64,000 nucleotides of DNA from Gammaproteobacteria bacterium (GTDB lineage Bacteria; Pseudomonadota; Gammaproteobacteria; SZUA-229), in assembly GCA_029882395.1 (NCBI GenBank), contig JAOUKT010000001.1, forward strand, positions 64,159-128,158. The letters are read 5' to 3'. Under the pieces are notes generated by a model that saw only the letters and a list, made by a program, of their open reading frames with translations, searched no databases and was not told the DNA's origin. The position numbers and the translations under genes were made by a program. Shown piece by piece: positions 8,279 to 15,996 of this stretch; position 1 is the first letter of the stretch, and the number at the start of each line of letters is the position of its first letter.

Positions 8279-9361
8279 CTAGCCAGCGAGTAATTTTGCG
8301 ATAGCTGGTAACGGCAATATATAATCCGCCAGCTTGGCTTGTGCAACAGCAGCAGGCATGCCATAAATCAGACTGGTTTCTTCATCCTGAGCCCAGACCT
8401 GAGCACCGGTTTGTTTCATCCTGCGGCAGCCCTCTCGACCGTCGGCGCCCATTCCCGTTAATATAATACCTAAGGTTTTTGCTCCAACAGACATTGCAAT
8501 GCTTTCAAATGTATCATCTATACAGGGTTTGTAATTTTGAGCAGCTGAAGACTCTTTTATATTAACAACAATATCCCGCCCTTTTTTAAGCACATCGAGC
8601 TGCATACCACCCGGTGCTATTAACGCCACACCCGCTTCAAGCTTTTCTCCCTGGCTGGCTTCTCTGACAGTGATATTGCATATCTTGTCAAGACGTTTGG
8701 CGAAAGCCTCAGTGAATTTAGGCGGCATGTGCTGCACAATTAAGATAGGCGCTTTAAATGAAGCAGGAATTGCTGTTAATAGTGACTGTAATGCAACAGG
8801 TCCTCCTGTTGAGGTGCCAATAGCAACCAGATCGACTGAACTCTCATCAAACGATTTAAGTGTTCGAGTTTTCGGTGTCGGCGCCTGCTCTTGTTGCGAT
8901 GAAACCGTGGCTTTTTTTAATGCCGAGCTGGTTGATGTATCAACAACGGTGCGACGGCTTAGCGCACCTCTGCCCAGTGCTTTAATCCGGGAAGTTAAGA
9001 GTTTAATTGCCTCTCCGCTTTGACTGGAAATTTCTTCAAATTTTTTCGGTAGAAAGTCTGCTGCACCCGCTTCCAGCGCTTTTAAAGTAGAGGTCGCACC
9101 ATCATAGGTTAAGGATGAAAACATCAGAATACTGGTGGGGTTATCCTGCATAATCTGTTTAGTTGCATCAATGCCATTCATTACTGGCATCTCGATATCC
9201 ATAGTGATTACATCAGGTTTTAGTATACGTGCCTGTTCGATAGCCTGCTGGCCGTTGTTTGCGCTGCCAATTACTTCTATTAGCGGATCACTACTAATAA
9301 TTTCTGTTAACCGCCTTCTGAAGAATCCGGAATCATCGACAATTAAAACTTTAACAGTCAT
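8279..9361 (-). CDS. cheB: Chemotaxis response regulator protein-glutamate methylesterase CheB
   Basis: About 360 residues. A receiver domain (1-120; VLIVDDSGFFRRRL, phospho-acceptor D55 in VITMDIEMPVMNG) is joined by a linker to the C-terminal methylesterase. The esterase carries the catalytic Ser in AIGTSTGGPVAL, His in IVQHMPPKF and Asp in GMGADGREGC. It removes methyl groups from chemoreceptors and also acts as a glutaminase, giving adaptation. The ATG at 9361 gives the normal N-terminus; a TTG four codons earlier is unlikely. No cheR is present in the window. Confidence 0.95.
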   Translation of the reverse strand: MTVKVLIVDDSGFFRRRLTEIISSDPLIEVIGSANNGQQAIEQARILKPDVITMDIEMPVMNGIDATKQIMQDNPTSILMFSSLTYDGATSTLKALEAGAADFLPKKFEEISSQSGEAIKLLTSRIKALGRGALSRRTVVDTSTSSALKKATVSSQQEQAPTPKTRTLKSFDESSVDLVAIGTSTGGPVALQSLLTAIPASFKAPILIVQHMPPKFTEAFAKRLDKICNITVREASQGEKLEAGVALIAPGGMQLDVLKKGRDIVVNIKESSAAQNYKPCIDDTFESIAMSVGAKTLGIILTGMGADGREGCRRMKQTGAQVWAQDEETSLIYGMPAAVAQAKLADYILPLPAIAKLLAG

Positions 9362-9437
9362 TTTATCTCTCAACTATTTTACTTTATGAAAACCATGTTG
9401 GTTAAAACAGATTTTCATAGCATGATTAAGAGGCTCC

Positions 9438-11726
9438 TTAAAAACCTTTAACAGCCCTGTGTTTAAACAAATTTCCTAAATCAAGAATCAATGCAATGCC
9501 ACCATCACCAGTAATTGTAGAACCGGCAAAACCTATTGAACTGGATAAAAATGCACCCAATGGTTTGATCACCACTTCTTCCTGACCAATAACAGTGTCA
9601 ACTACAATGCCCACCGTTTGGTTACCCATCTGAATAATGATTACCTGTCCTTCACCTTCGCCTTTATCTGAAGTTTCTCCATAAGGCAGCAACCAGTTTG
9701 ATAAATAGAAAACGGGCACGGCTTTTTCACGCACCATAATAACAGGCTGACCATCAATTATATTAGGCGTTTTTGTTTCCATTTCTATAATTTCACGCAC
9801 CATTGACAAAGGTAATGCAAATGCATGCTGGCCAAGTTTGACCATCAATGTCGGCAAAATTGCCAGGGTCAATGGAACCTTGATGCTTAACTTGGTGCCT
9901 TTACCCAGCTCCGAATCGATATCCAGATGGCCATTGAGTTGTGTAATGCGTGTTTTTACCACGTCCATTCCGACACCACGACCGGAAATATCGGAGATCT
10001 CTTCTTTGGTAGAGAAACCAGGCATGAAAATCAGGTTAAAACATTCTTTATCTTCCAGCCGGGTTGCAGACTCTCTGTCCATGAGTCCTTTTTTAACCAC
10101 CAGGTCTCGCAAGAAATCAGGATCCATACCCGCACCATCGTCTTCAATCGACAGTAAAATGTGGTCTCCTTCCTGCTCTGCCGCCAAGATAACAGTGCCC
10201 TGTCTTGATTTGCCTACTCTTTCACGCTCATCCGGCATCTCAATTCCGTGATCCACCGAGTTACGCACCAGATGCACTAACGGATCAGCTAACGCCTCAA
10301 CCAGATTTTTATCTAGATCCGTCTCCTCGCCTATCATTTCCAATGAAATATCTTTGTTCAGACTCCGGGCCAGATCCCGAATCACCCTGGGAAAGCGGCC
10401 AAACACTTTTTTAATTGGCTGCATGCGCGTTTTCATCACCGAGGTCTGTAAATCGGCCGTTACAATATCCAGATTAGAAATTGCTTTGCCCATTTCCGAA
10501 TCGCCAAGATCCAGATCATCCTGCAACTTATCAAGGCGATTTCTAACCAGCACTAGCTCACCGACAAGATTCATAATGTCATCGAGTCGCTCGGTATCAA
10601 CTCGTACCGTTGTTTCGCCCTTAGCAACTGCTGCTGCCGCTTTTGGGGCCGCTGCCTTGACAGCTGGTGCTGGTGCTGGTGCTGGTGCTGGTGCTGGTGC
10701 TGGTGCTGGTGCCGCAGTTGCGACTTGTTTTGCATTGCCTGTGGCTTCTGCTTTTTTTGCCGTATTAGCGGGAACAGCCGCAGCTGTTTGTGCTTTTGAA
10801 GTTGGCCCGGCACCTTTTCCATGCATTTCATCCAGCAGGTTTTCAAACTCATCATCGGTAATCAGTTCAGCATCAGATGAAGACCTGGCGGTCTTTGCTG
10901 CAGCACTTTCTTCTTTGTTGTCTTGCTGAACGGCTTCAGCAGGCATCGTTTTTTTCTCACCTGGACTGCCTGAGCCATGCAGCTGATCAAGCAAGTCTTC
11001 AAACTCATCATCGGTGATCAGTTCATCTGCAGATGCCGCTCTGCCCGTCTCAGCCGCATCAGTTTTTTTCACATCTCCCGGTTTACCTGAGCCATGCAAT
11101 TGATCCAGCAAGTTTTCAAACTCATCATCCGTGATCAGCTCGGCACCGCCAGTGTTCTCATTAGTCGCCGGCGGAGCACCTGCCGCCGGGTTTCCGCCGT
11201 GTTTGCCTTTGCCGTGCAAGTCATCCAGTAAATGTTCAAATTCATCATCGGTGATATCTTCTGATGGTGACGCTTCAGTCGTAGCTTCAGGCACAGATAC
11301 TGGCTCGGGTTCAGAAACGGGTTCAGTCGCTACGGCATCTGCAACAGCAAATAAATGCAGGCTTTCTAACAGGCTTTTTTCGGCGGCAACAGGATCATTA
11401 CCGGCCTGAATATCATTAAACATGATATTTACCACGTCCAATGCCTGCAAGATGACATCCATTAACTCAGGGGTAGCTACCCGTTCTCCCTGTCTTAATA
11501 AATTGAATATATCTTCAGCCACATGACAGGTTTCTACCATGACGTCGATGGCAAGAAAGCCGGCGCCGCCTTTAATTGTATGAAAGCCTCTGAAGATGGC
11601 ATTCAGTAATTCGGCATCTTCCGGATTCTGTTCCAGATCAACAAGCTGTTCACCTAATAACTCAAGAATTTCTCCGGCTTCCACCAGAAAGTCTTGTAAA
11701 ATCTCATCATCCAGATCAATACTCAT
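9438..11726 (-). CDS. cheA: Chemotaxis histidine kinase CheA with four internal linker repeats
   Basis: 762 residues. P1/HPt domain (1-110) has the phosphorylated H49 in FHTIKGGAGF. Residues 157-305 hold four copies of an acidic motif (ITDDEFENLLDQLHG and variants), where other CheA proteins have the P2 domain. An Ala-Pro run follows at about 339-356. P3 dimerisation is about 370-430, and P4 ATPase about 430-620 with the N box (HLVRNSVDHG), G1 (DDGAGMDP) and G2 (GRGVGMDVV). P5, the CheW-like domain, is about 620-762. It passes phosphate to CheY and CheB. I see no recognisable globular P2; the repeats may replace it or bind ParP. Confidence 0.95.
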   Translation of the reverse strand: MSIDLDDEILQDFLVEAGEILELLGEQLVDLEQNPEDAELLNAIFRGFHTIKGGAGFLAIDVMVETCHVAEDIFNLLRQGERVATPELMDVILQALDVVNIMFNDIQAGNDPVAAEKSLLESLHLFAVADAVATEPVSEPEPVSVPEATTEASPSEDITDDEFEHLLDDLHGKGKHGGNPAAGAPPATNENTGGAELITDDEFENLLDQLHGSGKPGDVKKTDAAETGRAASADELITDDEFEDLLDQLHGSGSPGEKKTMPAEAVQQDNKEESAAAKTARSSSDAELITDDEFENLLDEMHGKGAGPTSKAQTAAAVPANTAKKAEATGNAKQVATAAPAPAPAPAPAPAPAPAVKAAAPKAAAAVAKGETTVRVDTERLDDIMNLVGELVLVRNRLDKLQDDLDLGDSEMGKAISNLDIVTADLQTSVMKTRMQPIKKVFGRFPRVIRDLARSLNKDISLEMIGEETDLDKNLVEALADPLVHLVRNSVDHGIEMPDERERVGKSRQGTVILAAEQEGDHILLSIEDDGAGMDPDFLRDLVVKKGLMDRESATRLEDKECFNLIFMPGFSTKEEISDISGRGVGMDVVKTRITQLNGHLDIDSELGKGTKLSIKVPLTLAILPTLMVKLGQHAFALPLSMVREIIEMETKTPNIIDGQPVIMVREKAVPVFYLSNWLLPYGETSDKGEGEGQVIIIQMGNQTVGIVVDTVIGQEEVVIKPLGAFLSSSIGFAGSTITGDGGIALILDLGNLFKHRAVKGF
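10663..10710. repeat. Eight tandem GCTGGT hexamers in cheA, encoding an Ala-Pro run
   Basis: The plus strand reads GCTGGT eight times without interruption (48 bases). On the coding strand this gives alternating Ala and Pro, a stiff extended spacer between the acidic repeats and the P3 domain. Six-base units keep frame, so slippage would change linker length without inactivating the kinase. Confidence 0.93.
10812..11258 (-). repeat. Four imperfect ITDDEFE-type repeats in the CheA linker
   Basis: Motifs begin at residues 157, 197, 236 and 288 (spacing 40, 39 and 52). Each reads ITDDEFE, then one variable residue, LLD, and LHG or MHG followed by Gly/Lys/Ser residues. Alanine- and proline-rich spacers separate them. 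They look like short linear binding motifs rather than domains. Confidence 0.88.
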
Positions 11727-11736
11727 AGATTAATAC

Positions 11737-12483
11737 TCAAAATCCCAGACTTGCTAACAGGTCATCCACATCGTCCTGATTATTCATAACATCTTCTGCT
11801 TCTTTACCTGGAATTTGTGGGCCTTCCAGTTTTCCGGTTGTATTCTTTTCAGCACCATCAACGGCTTTAGTCTTCGAGCTTTCTCCCTGTAAACGGATTA
11901 AATTCACTAGATTTGATTCCACATCTTCAACCAGCGTGATCACCCGGCGAATGATTTGCCCCGTTAGGTCCTGAAAGTCCTGAGCCATCAGAACCGTATT
12001 CAGATTCGAGCTGAGTTGTGCTGTGACAATTTTTGAACCGGTTAAGAAAACACCAAGGTCTGAAGCAAGTTGCCTGAACTGATCGGCACTCAATTCTTTT
12101 TTGATAAAACTTGACCAGCGCTGGTCCATGTCGTTGAATTGTTCATTAAGCTCATCCACCTTGGGCTGGCTATCTTCTACCGCTGTCAGTGTTTTGTCGG
12201 CCGACTGCTCGGTCATCGTTAAGACATATTCCAGGCGCTCTTTAGCATCCGGTATTTCGCTTTCTGCAATATCATTAAAGCGATCATCAAGCTGAAAACT
12301 TCTTATCGAATCATGCAGTTCTCGAGTTAACTTGCCCAATTCCTGAAACAAGGTATTTTCTCGATAGGATGCAATCTCATCAAGCATGCCTTCAATATCA
12401 GCATCATCGCCTTTTTCCAGCTTTTCAATCAGTTTTTTACTGGCTGATAGTAACTGCTCTTTATCTACACCCGAATTATCCAT
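11737..12483 (-). CDS. cheZ: Protein phosphatase CheZ
   Basis: 248 residues, mostly helical. It accelerates dephosphorylation of CheY-P. The active-site helix reads MAQDFQDLTGQIIRRV, with D172 and Q176 at the positions of the E. coli catalytic D143 and Q147. The extreme C-terminus DDVDDLLASLGF is the CheY-binding amphipathic helix. It sits between cheY and cheA with gaps of 14 and 10 bases, so it is almost certainly in the same transcript. Confidence 0.94.
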   Translation of the reverse strand: MDNSGVDKEQLLSASKKLIEKLEKGDDADIEGMLDEIASYRENTLFQELGKLTRELHDSIRSFQLDDRFNDIAESEIPDAKERLEYVLTMTEQSADKTLTAVEDSQPKVDELNEQFNDMDQRWSSFIKKELSADQFRQLASDLGVFLTGSKIVTAQLSSNLNTVLMAQDFQDLTGQIIRRVITLVEDVESNLVNLIRLQGESSKTKAVDGAEKNTTGKLEGPQIPGKEAEDVMNNQDDVDDLLASLGF

Positions 12484-12497
12484 ATCAAACCCTTGTA

Positions 12498-12887
12498 CTA
12501 TTGACCATCAATTCGCTCAAAAATCTTATCAATCTTTTCTTTAAGCGTTATTGCGGTAAAAGGTTTGACCACATAACCATTGACACCAGCCTGAGCCGCT
12601 TCAACAATTTGTTCCTTTTTCGCTTCAGCCGTCACTAATAAAACAGGCATTGATGCCAGGTTTTCATCTTCACGGACTTTTTTCAGTAATTCGATACCCG
12701 TCATAACCGGCATATTCCAGTCAGTCACTAGAAAATCAAAATTACCGTTTTTCAGCATCGGCCAGGCCGTTTGACCATCATCAGCTTCCTGCGTGTTGTT
12801 AAATCCCAGATCCCGAAGCAGATTTTTAACGATTCGACGCATTGTAGAAAAATCATCCACAATGAGAATTTTCATATTTTTATCCAA
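12498..12887 (-). CDS. cheY: Chemotaxis response regulator CheY, probable TTG start
   Basis: A stand-alone receiver: acidic pair D11-D12, phospho-acceptor D56 in [10 protein letters not shown], the conserved Thr in LLVTAEA and Lys in VVKPF. CheY-P binds FliM to reverse rotation. I placed the start at the TTG at 12887 because GGGGAG lies at an ideal distance (six bases) upstream and the extra residues before MKILIVDD resemble the LNKN segment I recall before MKIL in Vibrio CheY3. The ATG at 12875 is the conventional alternative and would give 125 residues. Confidence 0.93.
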   Translation of the reverse strand: MDKNMKILIVDDFSTMRRIVKNLLRDLGFNNTQEADDGQTAWPMLKNGNFDFLVTDWNMPVMTGIELLKKVREDENLASMPVLLVTAEAKKEQIVEAAQAGVNGYVVKPFTAITLKEKIDKIFERIDGQ

Positions 12888-12934
12888 ATGAAGCTCCCCA
12901 GTTCAATAGAATACTGTTAATTTTATGAGTATAG

Positions 12935-13636
12935 CTAACCTAGCCAAGATTGTAAGCGACTCCGCAATCTTATTAAAGCTTGCCCGTGAATCTGACTCAC
13001 CCTCGATTCACTGACATTTAATACGGCACCGATTTCCTTTAAATTTAACTCATCGTTATAGTATAACGACATCATTAACTGCTCCTTTTCGGGCAGTTTT
13101 TGTATTTCGCTGGCCAGCGCCTGCTTAAAGTTGTTTTCTTCCAGCTTTTTCTGTGGCTCTGGCAATTTTGATTGTCCGGCGATACCGTGTTCATCTTCGA
13201 CCTGTTCAAGGCTGAATAAGCGCGCCGTCATACTGTCTTTAAGTATGGTATGGTATTCATCCACACTCAGCCCCATATGTTCTGCGACTTCACTATTGGT
13301 GGAATCACGGCCAAGAATGTTTTCTACTTCGTGTACGGCTCGGCTGACATCACGAATCTTTCGGGTGACTGAACGCGGCGTCCAGTCGGTGCCTCTGACC
13401 TCGTCAAGAATCGCGCCTCGAATTCTGATACCGGCATAGGTTTCAAAGCTCGCGCCTTGACTGGGGTCATAATTTTTTGAGGCTTCCAGCAAACCAATCA
13501 TGCCAGACTGAATCAAATCATCGATCTGTATATTGCTGGGTAAACGGTTGCCAATATGATGCGCGATACGCTTTACCAGCACGACATGTTCTGTAACCAG
13601 CTTGTCGCGTTCATCGTGTTGAATTTGCTTGTACAT
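12935..13636 (-). CDS. fliA: RNA polymerase sigma factor FliA (sigma-28)
   Basis: About 233 residues. Region 2 (LVTEHVVLVKRIAHHIGNRLPSN, DDLIQSGMIGLLEASKNYD, FETYAGIRIRGAILDEVR), region 3 and region 4 (LPEKEQLMMSLYYND, LNLKEIGAVLNVSESRVSQIH) are all intact. It transcribes late flagellar and chemotaxis genes and is normally held by the anti-sigma factor FlgM. The ATG at 13636 (MYKQIQHD) has CAGG seven bases upstream. An ATG six codons earlier is also open. It lies between fleN and cheY as in other polar-flagellate gammaproteobacteria. Confidence 0.95.
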   Translation of the reverse strand: MYKQIQHDERDKLVTEHVVLVKRIAHHIGNRLPSNIQIDDLIQSGMIGLLEASKNYDPSQGASFETYAGIRIRGAILDEVRGTDWTPRSVTRKIRDVSRAVHEVENILGRDSTNSEVAEHMGLSVDEYHTILKDSMTARLFSLEQVEDEHGIAGQSKLPEPQKKLEENNFKQALASEIQKLPEKEQLMMSLYYNDELNLKEIGAVLNVSESRVSQIHGQALIRLRSRLQSWLG

Positions 13637-13673
13637 TACGCAACCTGACGACATCGGAGCAGCCTCTGTTTAT

Positions 13674-14537
13674 TCATTGTGTCTCGACCGCAGCACTGTA
13701 TTTGATCAATCTTTCAACAAAAAACTCAAGCTGACCACTGGCCTGCTTTGGTTTAGGCCAGCGGTTAATTGTTTTAGCCAAAGTAAGAAAAGCCCGCGAT
13801 GATGGACTCGATGGAAACATCTTAAATACCGATTTTTGCTTTCTGACGGCTTTTTTCAGGTTATCGTCATAAGGTATATAACCGGCCATATTCAGGTTCA
13901 CATCAAGATAAAGCCCGGCCACATGATTGAGTTTATTAAACAGCTGACGCGCTTCCTGTTCGCTTGGCACCATATTAGCCAGCACCTGAAAGCGCTGAAT
14001 ACCATGATCCAGGTTTAGCACTTTAATCAATGCATAGGCATCGGTTAAAGAGGCCGGCTCATCACAAACCACGACCAGGACTTCATGTGCGGCCTTGCAG
14101 AAACTGACAACACTGTCACTGATGCCAGCAGAACTATCGATCACCAGCACATCCAGATCCAAATTCAGCTCACCAAAAGCCCGGATCATGCCGGCATGCT
14201 GTTGTTGAGTCAGTTCAGCCATCATCTGTGTGCCGGATGCTGCGGGCACTATTTTTAAATGGTCAGGGCCTTCTACAATAATATCTTCCAGTTTTCTCTC
14301 ACCATTAATCACATGCGAAAGATTGAACGGACTTTTCAAACCCAGCATTAAATCAACATTTGCCAGGCCCAGATCGGCATCAAGTAACATCACCTTGTTA
14401 CCGGCTTCAATTAGCGATAAGGACAAGTTCACCGAAACATTTGTTTTACCTACACCACCTTTACCACTGGCTACAGCTATAACTCTTACGGGTTTTGGGT
14501 TATTCATTCGTCTTAAACCTGCGGCCTGATCAGTCAT
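13674..14537 (-). CDS. flhG: Flagellar number regulator FlhG/FleN (MinD-like ATPase)
   Basis: About 287 residues. MinD/ParA family, with deviant Walker A SGKGGVGKTNVSVNLS near residue 25, Walker B-like VMLLDADLGLANVDLMLGL and VLVIDSSAGISDSVV. It limits polar flagellum number by antagonising FlhF and, in Pseudomonas and Vibrio, the master regulator FleQ/FlrA. FleQ itself is not in the window. The ATG at 14537 is nine bases after the flhF stop; an overlapping TTG four codons earlier is possible. Confidence 0.94.
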   Translation of the reverse strand: MTDQAAGLRRMNNPKPVRVIAVASGKGGVGKTNVSVNLSLSLIEAGNKVMLLDADLGLANVDLMLGLKSPFNLSHVINGERKLEDIIVEGPDHLKIVPAASGTQMMAELTQQQHAGMIRAFGELNLDLDVLVIDSSAGISDSVVSFCKAAHEVLVVVCDEPASLTDAYALIKVLNLDHGIQRFQVLANMVPSEQEARQLFNKLNHVAGLYLDVNLNMAGYIPYDDNLKKAVRKQKSVFKMFPSSPSSRAFLTLAKTINRWPKPKQASGQLEFFVERLIKYSAAVETQ

Positions 14538-14545
14538 TTTTTTCT

Positions 14546-15967
14546 TCAATGAGCATGAATCCTGCCTTCGTTAAATGCCAGAGCTAAATCATTTTCATCG
14601 ATCTGTTCCGGCTTCTTTTTTAATAAATCCAATGCTTTTGCCACCAGCTCTTTGGCATAAGCGCTTTGTAAATCTTCCGGTACCGCTTGCCCATCACTGG
14701 TATACGCGAGCGGCAACTGATGCCTGACAAGCATACTGATTGCTCCTCCCAGGCTGGCAGTTTCATCCAGTTTTGTAAAAATACAGCCACTGATAGCCGT
14801 CTGTTTAAAGCTGCGTATAATTTCATCAAGGGCACTGGTTTGGGAATTTGCCGCCAATACCACATATGACCTGACGTTTTCTGCGCCCTGCTTTAGCGTA
14901 TTGAATTGTTCGCATATCCTCATGTCTTTTTGGCTCATACCGGCAGTATCAATCAAAATCAGTTTTTTGTCGTAAAGATTTTGCAAAACTTTATGTAATT
15001 CATTGGCGTCTTTTGCGTTATGCACCGGAATTCTTAATATTCTTGAATAATTAAACAGTTGCTCCTGCGCACCGATTCGATAATTATCCAGCGTCACCAG
15101 CGCGATATTATCCTGCCCATGCGCCATCACATAGCGGGCGGCCAGTTTCGCAATAGTAGTGGTTTTACCCACGCCAGTAGGCCCTACCAGAGCCACTATG
15201 CCCTGGCGCTTTAAAATATCATCAGTTGCGACGGGGATTGCATGAATCAAGTTATTGATCGCCTGTTTTGATGCCAGTTGTACATCATCATTATTATTAA
15301 CTTTATCAATCACTTGTTTTGATATATCTACGGTTAAGCCTAGTTCAGAAAAGCGTTTTAGCAAGCCAATAGCAATAGGATTTTGCTTTTTTTGTTGCTC
15401 CCAGTTCAGCAGGCTAACCTGGGTTTCCATCATTGAGCGCAATGCCTTTAATTCCTGCTTCAAACCCTCGGTCTCAAGCCGCTGCTGGGCTGATGCGCTC
15501 GCCTGCGATGTGGCAACCGCTTCGGCCTCATCCTCAACAATATACTTTGAATAGTCGATTTTAGGTTTTTTCAGAACCGGCGTCTCAGCAACCGGCTCAA
15601 ATGCCTGAGCTGGCCGGCCGAATGGCGCCTGATGCGGACTTGAATCAAAGAGGCCATCATTGTTTGCTGGCGCTGGGTCATGCGCTGCAGATGCATTATG
15701 GCTTATTTGAGACGAAAACGTTACTCTGTCCTCCTCAAAAGCCGGTCTCAAAGGCTCTTCCGGAATTTCAGCATAAGTCCGGTAAGGGCGTTTTTTTTCT
15801 TTTGGAGCCTGAGCCTGTGCCGAAGTGTTATAGTCATTAGAAGCCAGTATCTCGACGCCGTCATCAACCATTCGATTGGATAATATCACCGCCTCTGCAC
15901 CCAGACTCTCTCTGACTTGCTGCATGGCGCTTCTCATATCTGATGCTATAAAACGTTTTACTCTCAT
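14546..15967 (-). CDS. flhF: Flagellar biosynthesis GTPase FlhF
   Basis: 473 residues of the SRP-type GTPase family. The basic N-terminus (MRVKRFIASDMRSAMQQVRE) and variable B domain occupy about 1-180, an N domain about 190-250, and the G domain starts at about 255 with P-loop GPTGVGKTTTIAKLA (262-276). Further motifs are VTLDNYRIGAQEQL, LILIDTAGMSQKD and FTKLDETASLGG. FlhF marks the cell pole where the flagellum is built. It lies directly downstream of flhA. Confidence 0.95.
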   Translation of the reverse strand: MRVKRFIASDMRSAMQQVRESLGAEAVILSNRMVDDGVEILASNDYNTSAQAQAPKEKKRPYRTYAEIPEEPLRPAFEEDRVTFSSQISHNASAAHDPAPANNDGLFDSSPHQAPFGRPAQAFEPVAETPVLKKPKIDYSKYIVEDEAEAVATSQASASAQQRLETEGLKQELKALRSMMETQVSLLNWEQQKKQNPIAIGLLKRFSELGLTVDISKQVIDKVNNNDDVQLASKQAINNLIHAIPVATDDILKRQGIVALVGPTGVGKTTTIAKLAARYVMAHGQDNIALVTLDNYRIGAQEQLFNYSRILRIPVHNAKDANELHKVLQNLYDKKLILIDTAGMSQKDMRICEQFNTLKQGAENVRSYVVLAANSQTSALDEIIRSFKQTAISGCIFTKLDETASLGGAISMLVRHQLPLAYTSDGQAVPEDLQSAYAKELVAKALDLLKKKPEQIDENDLALAFNEGRIHAH

Positions 15968-15996
15968 CTTTTATCTCTTTATCTCAGGCTTCTTTA

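Noticed and set aside
10663-10710. Tandem GCTGGT repeats considered as a CRISPR-like or integration repeat
   Set aside because: Units are directly adjacent without spacers and lie in frame within cheA, so this is a coding microsatellite.
10354-10929. 191-codon plus-strand ORF antisense to cheA
   Set aside because: It is Ser/Ala/Gly-rich low-complexity sequence created by the reverse of the CheA Ala-Pro and acidic repeats. It has no ribosome site or recognisable fold.
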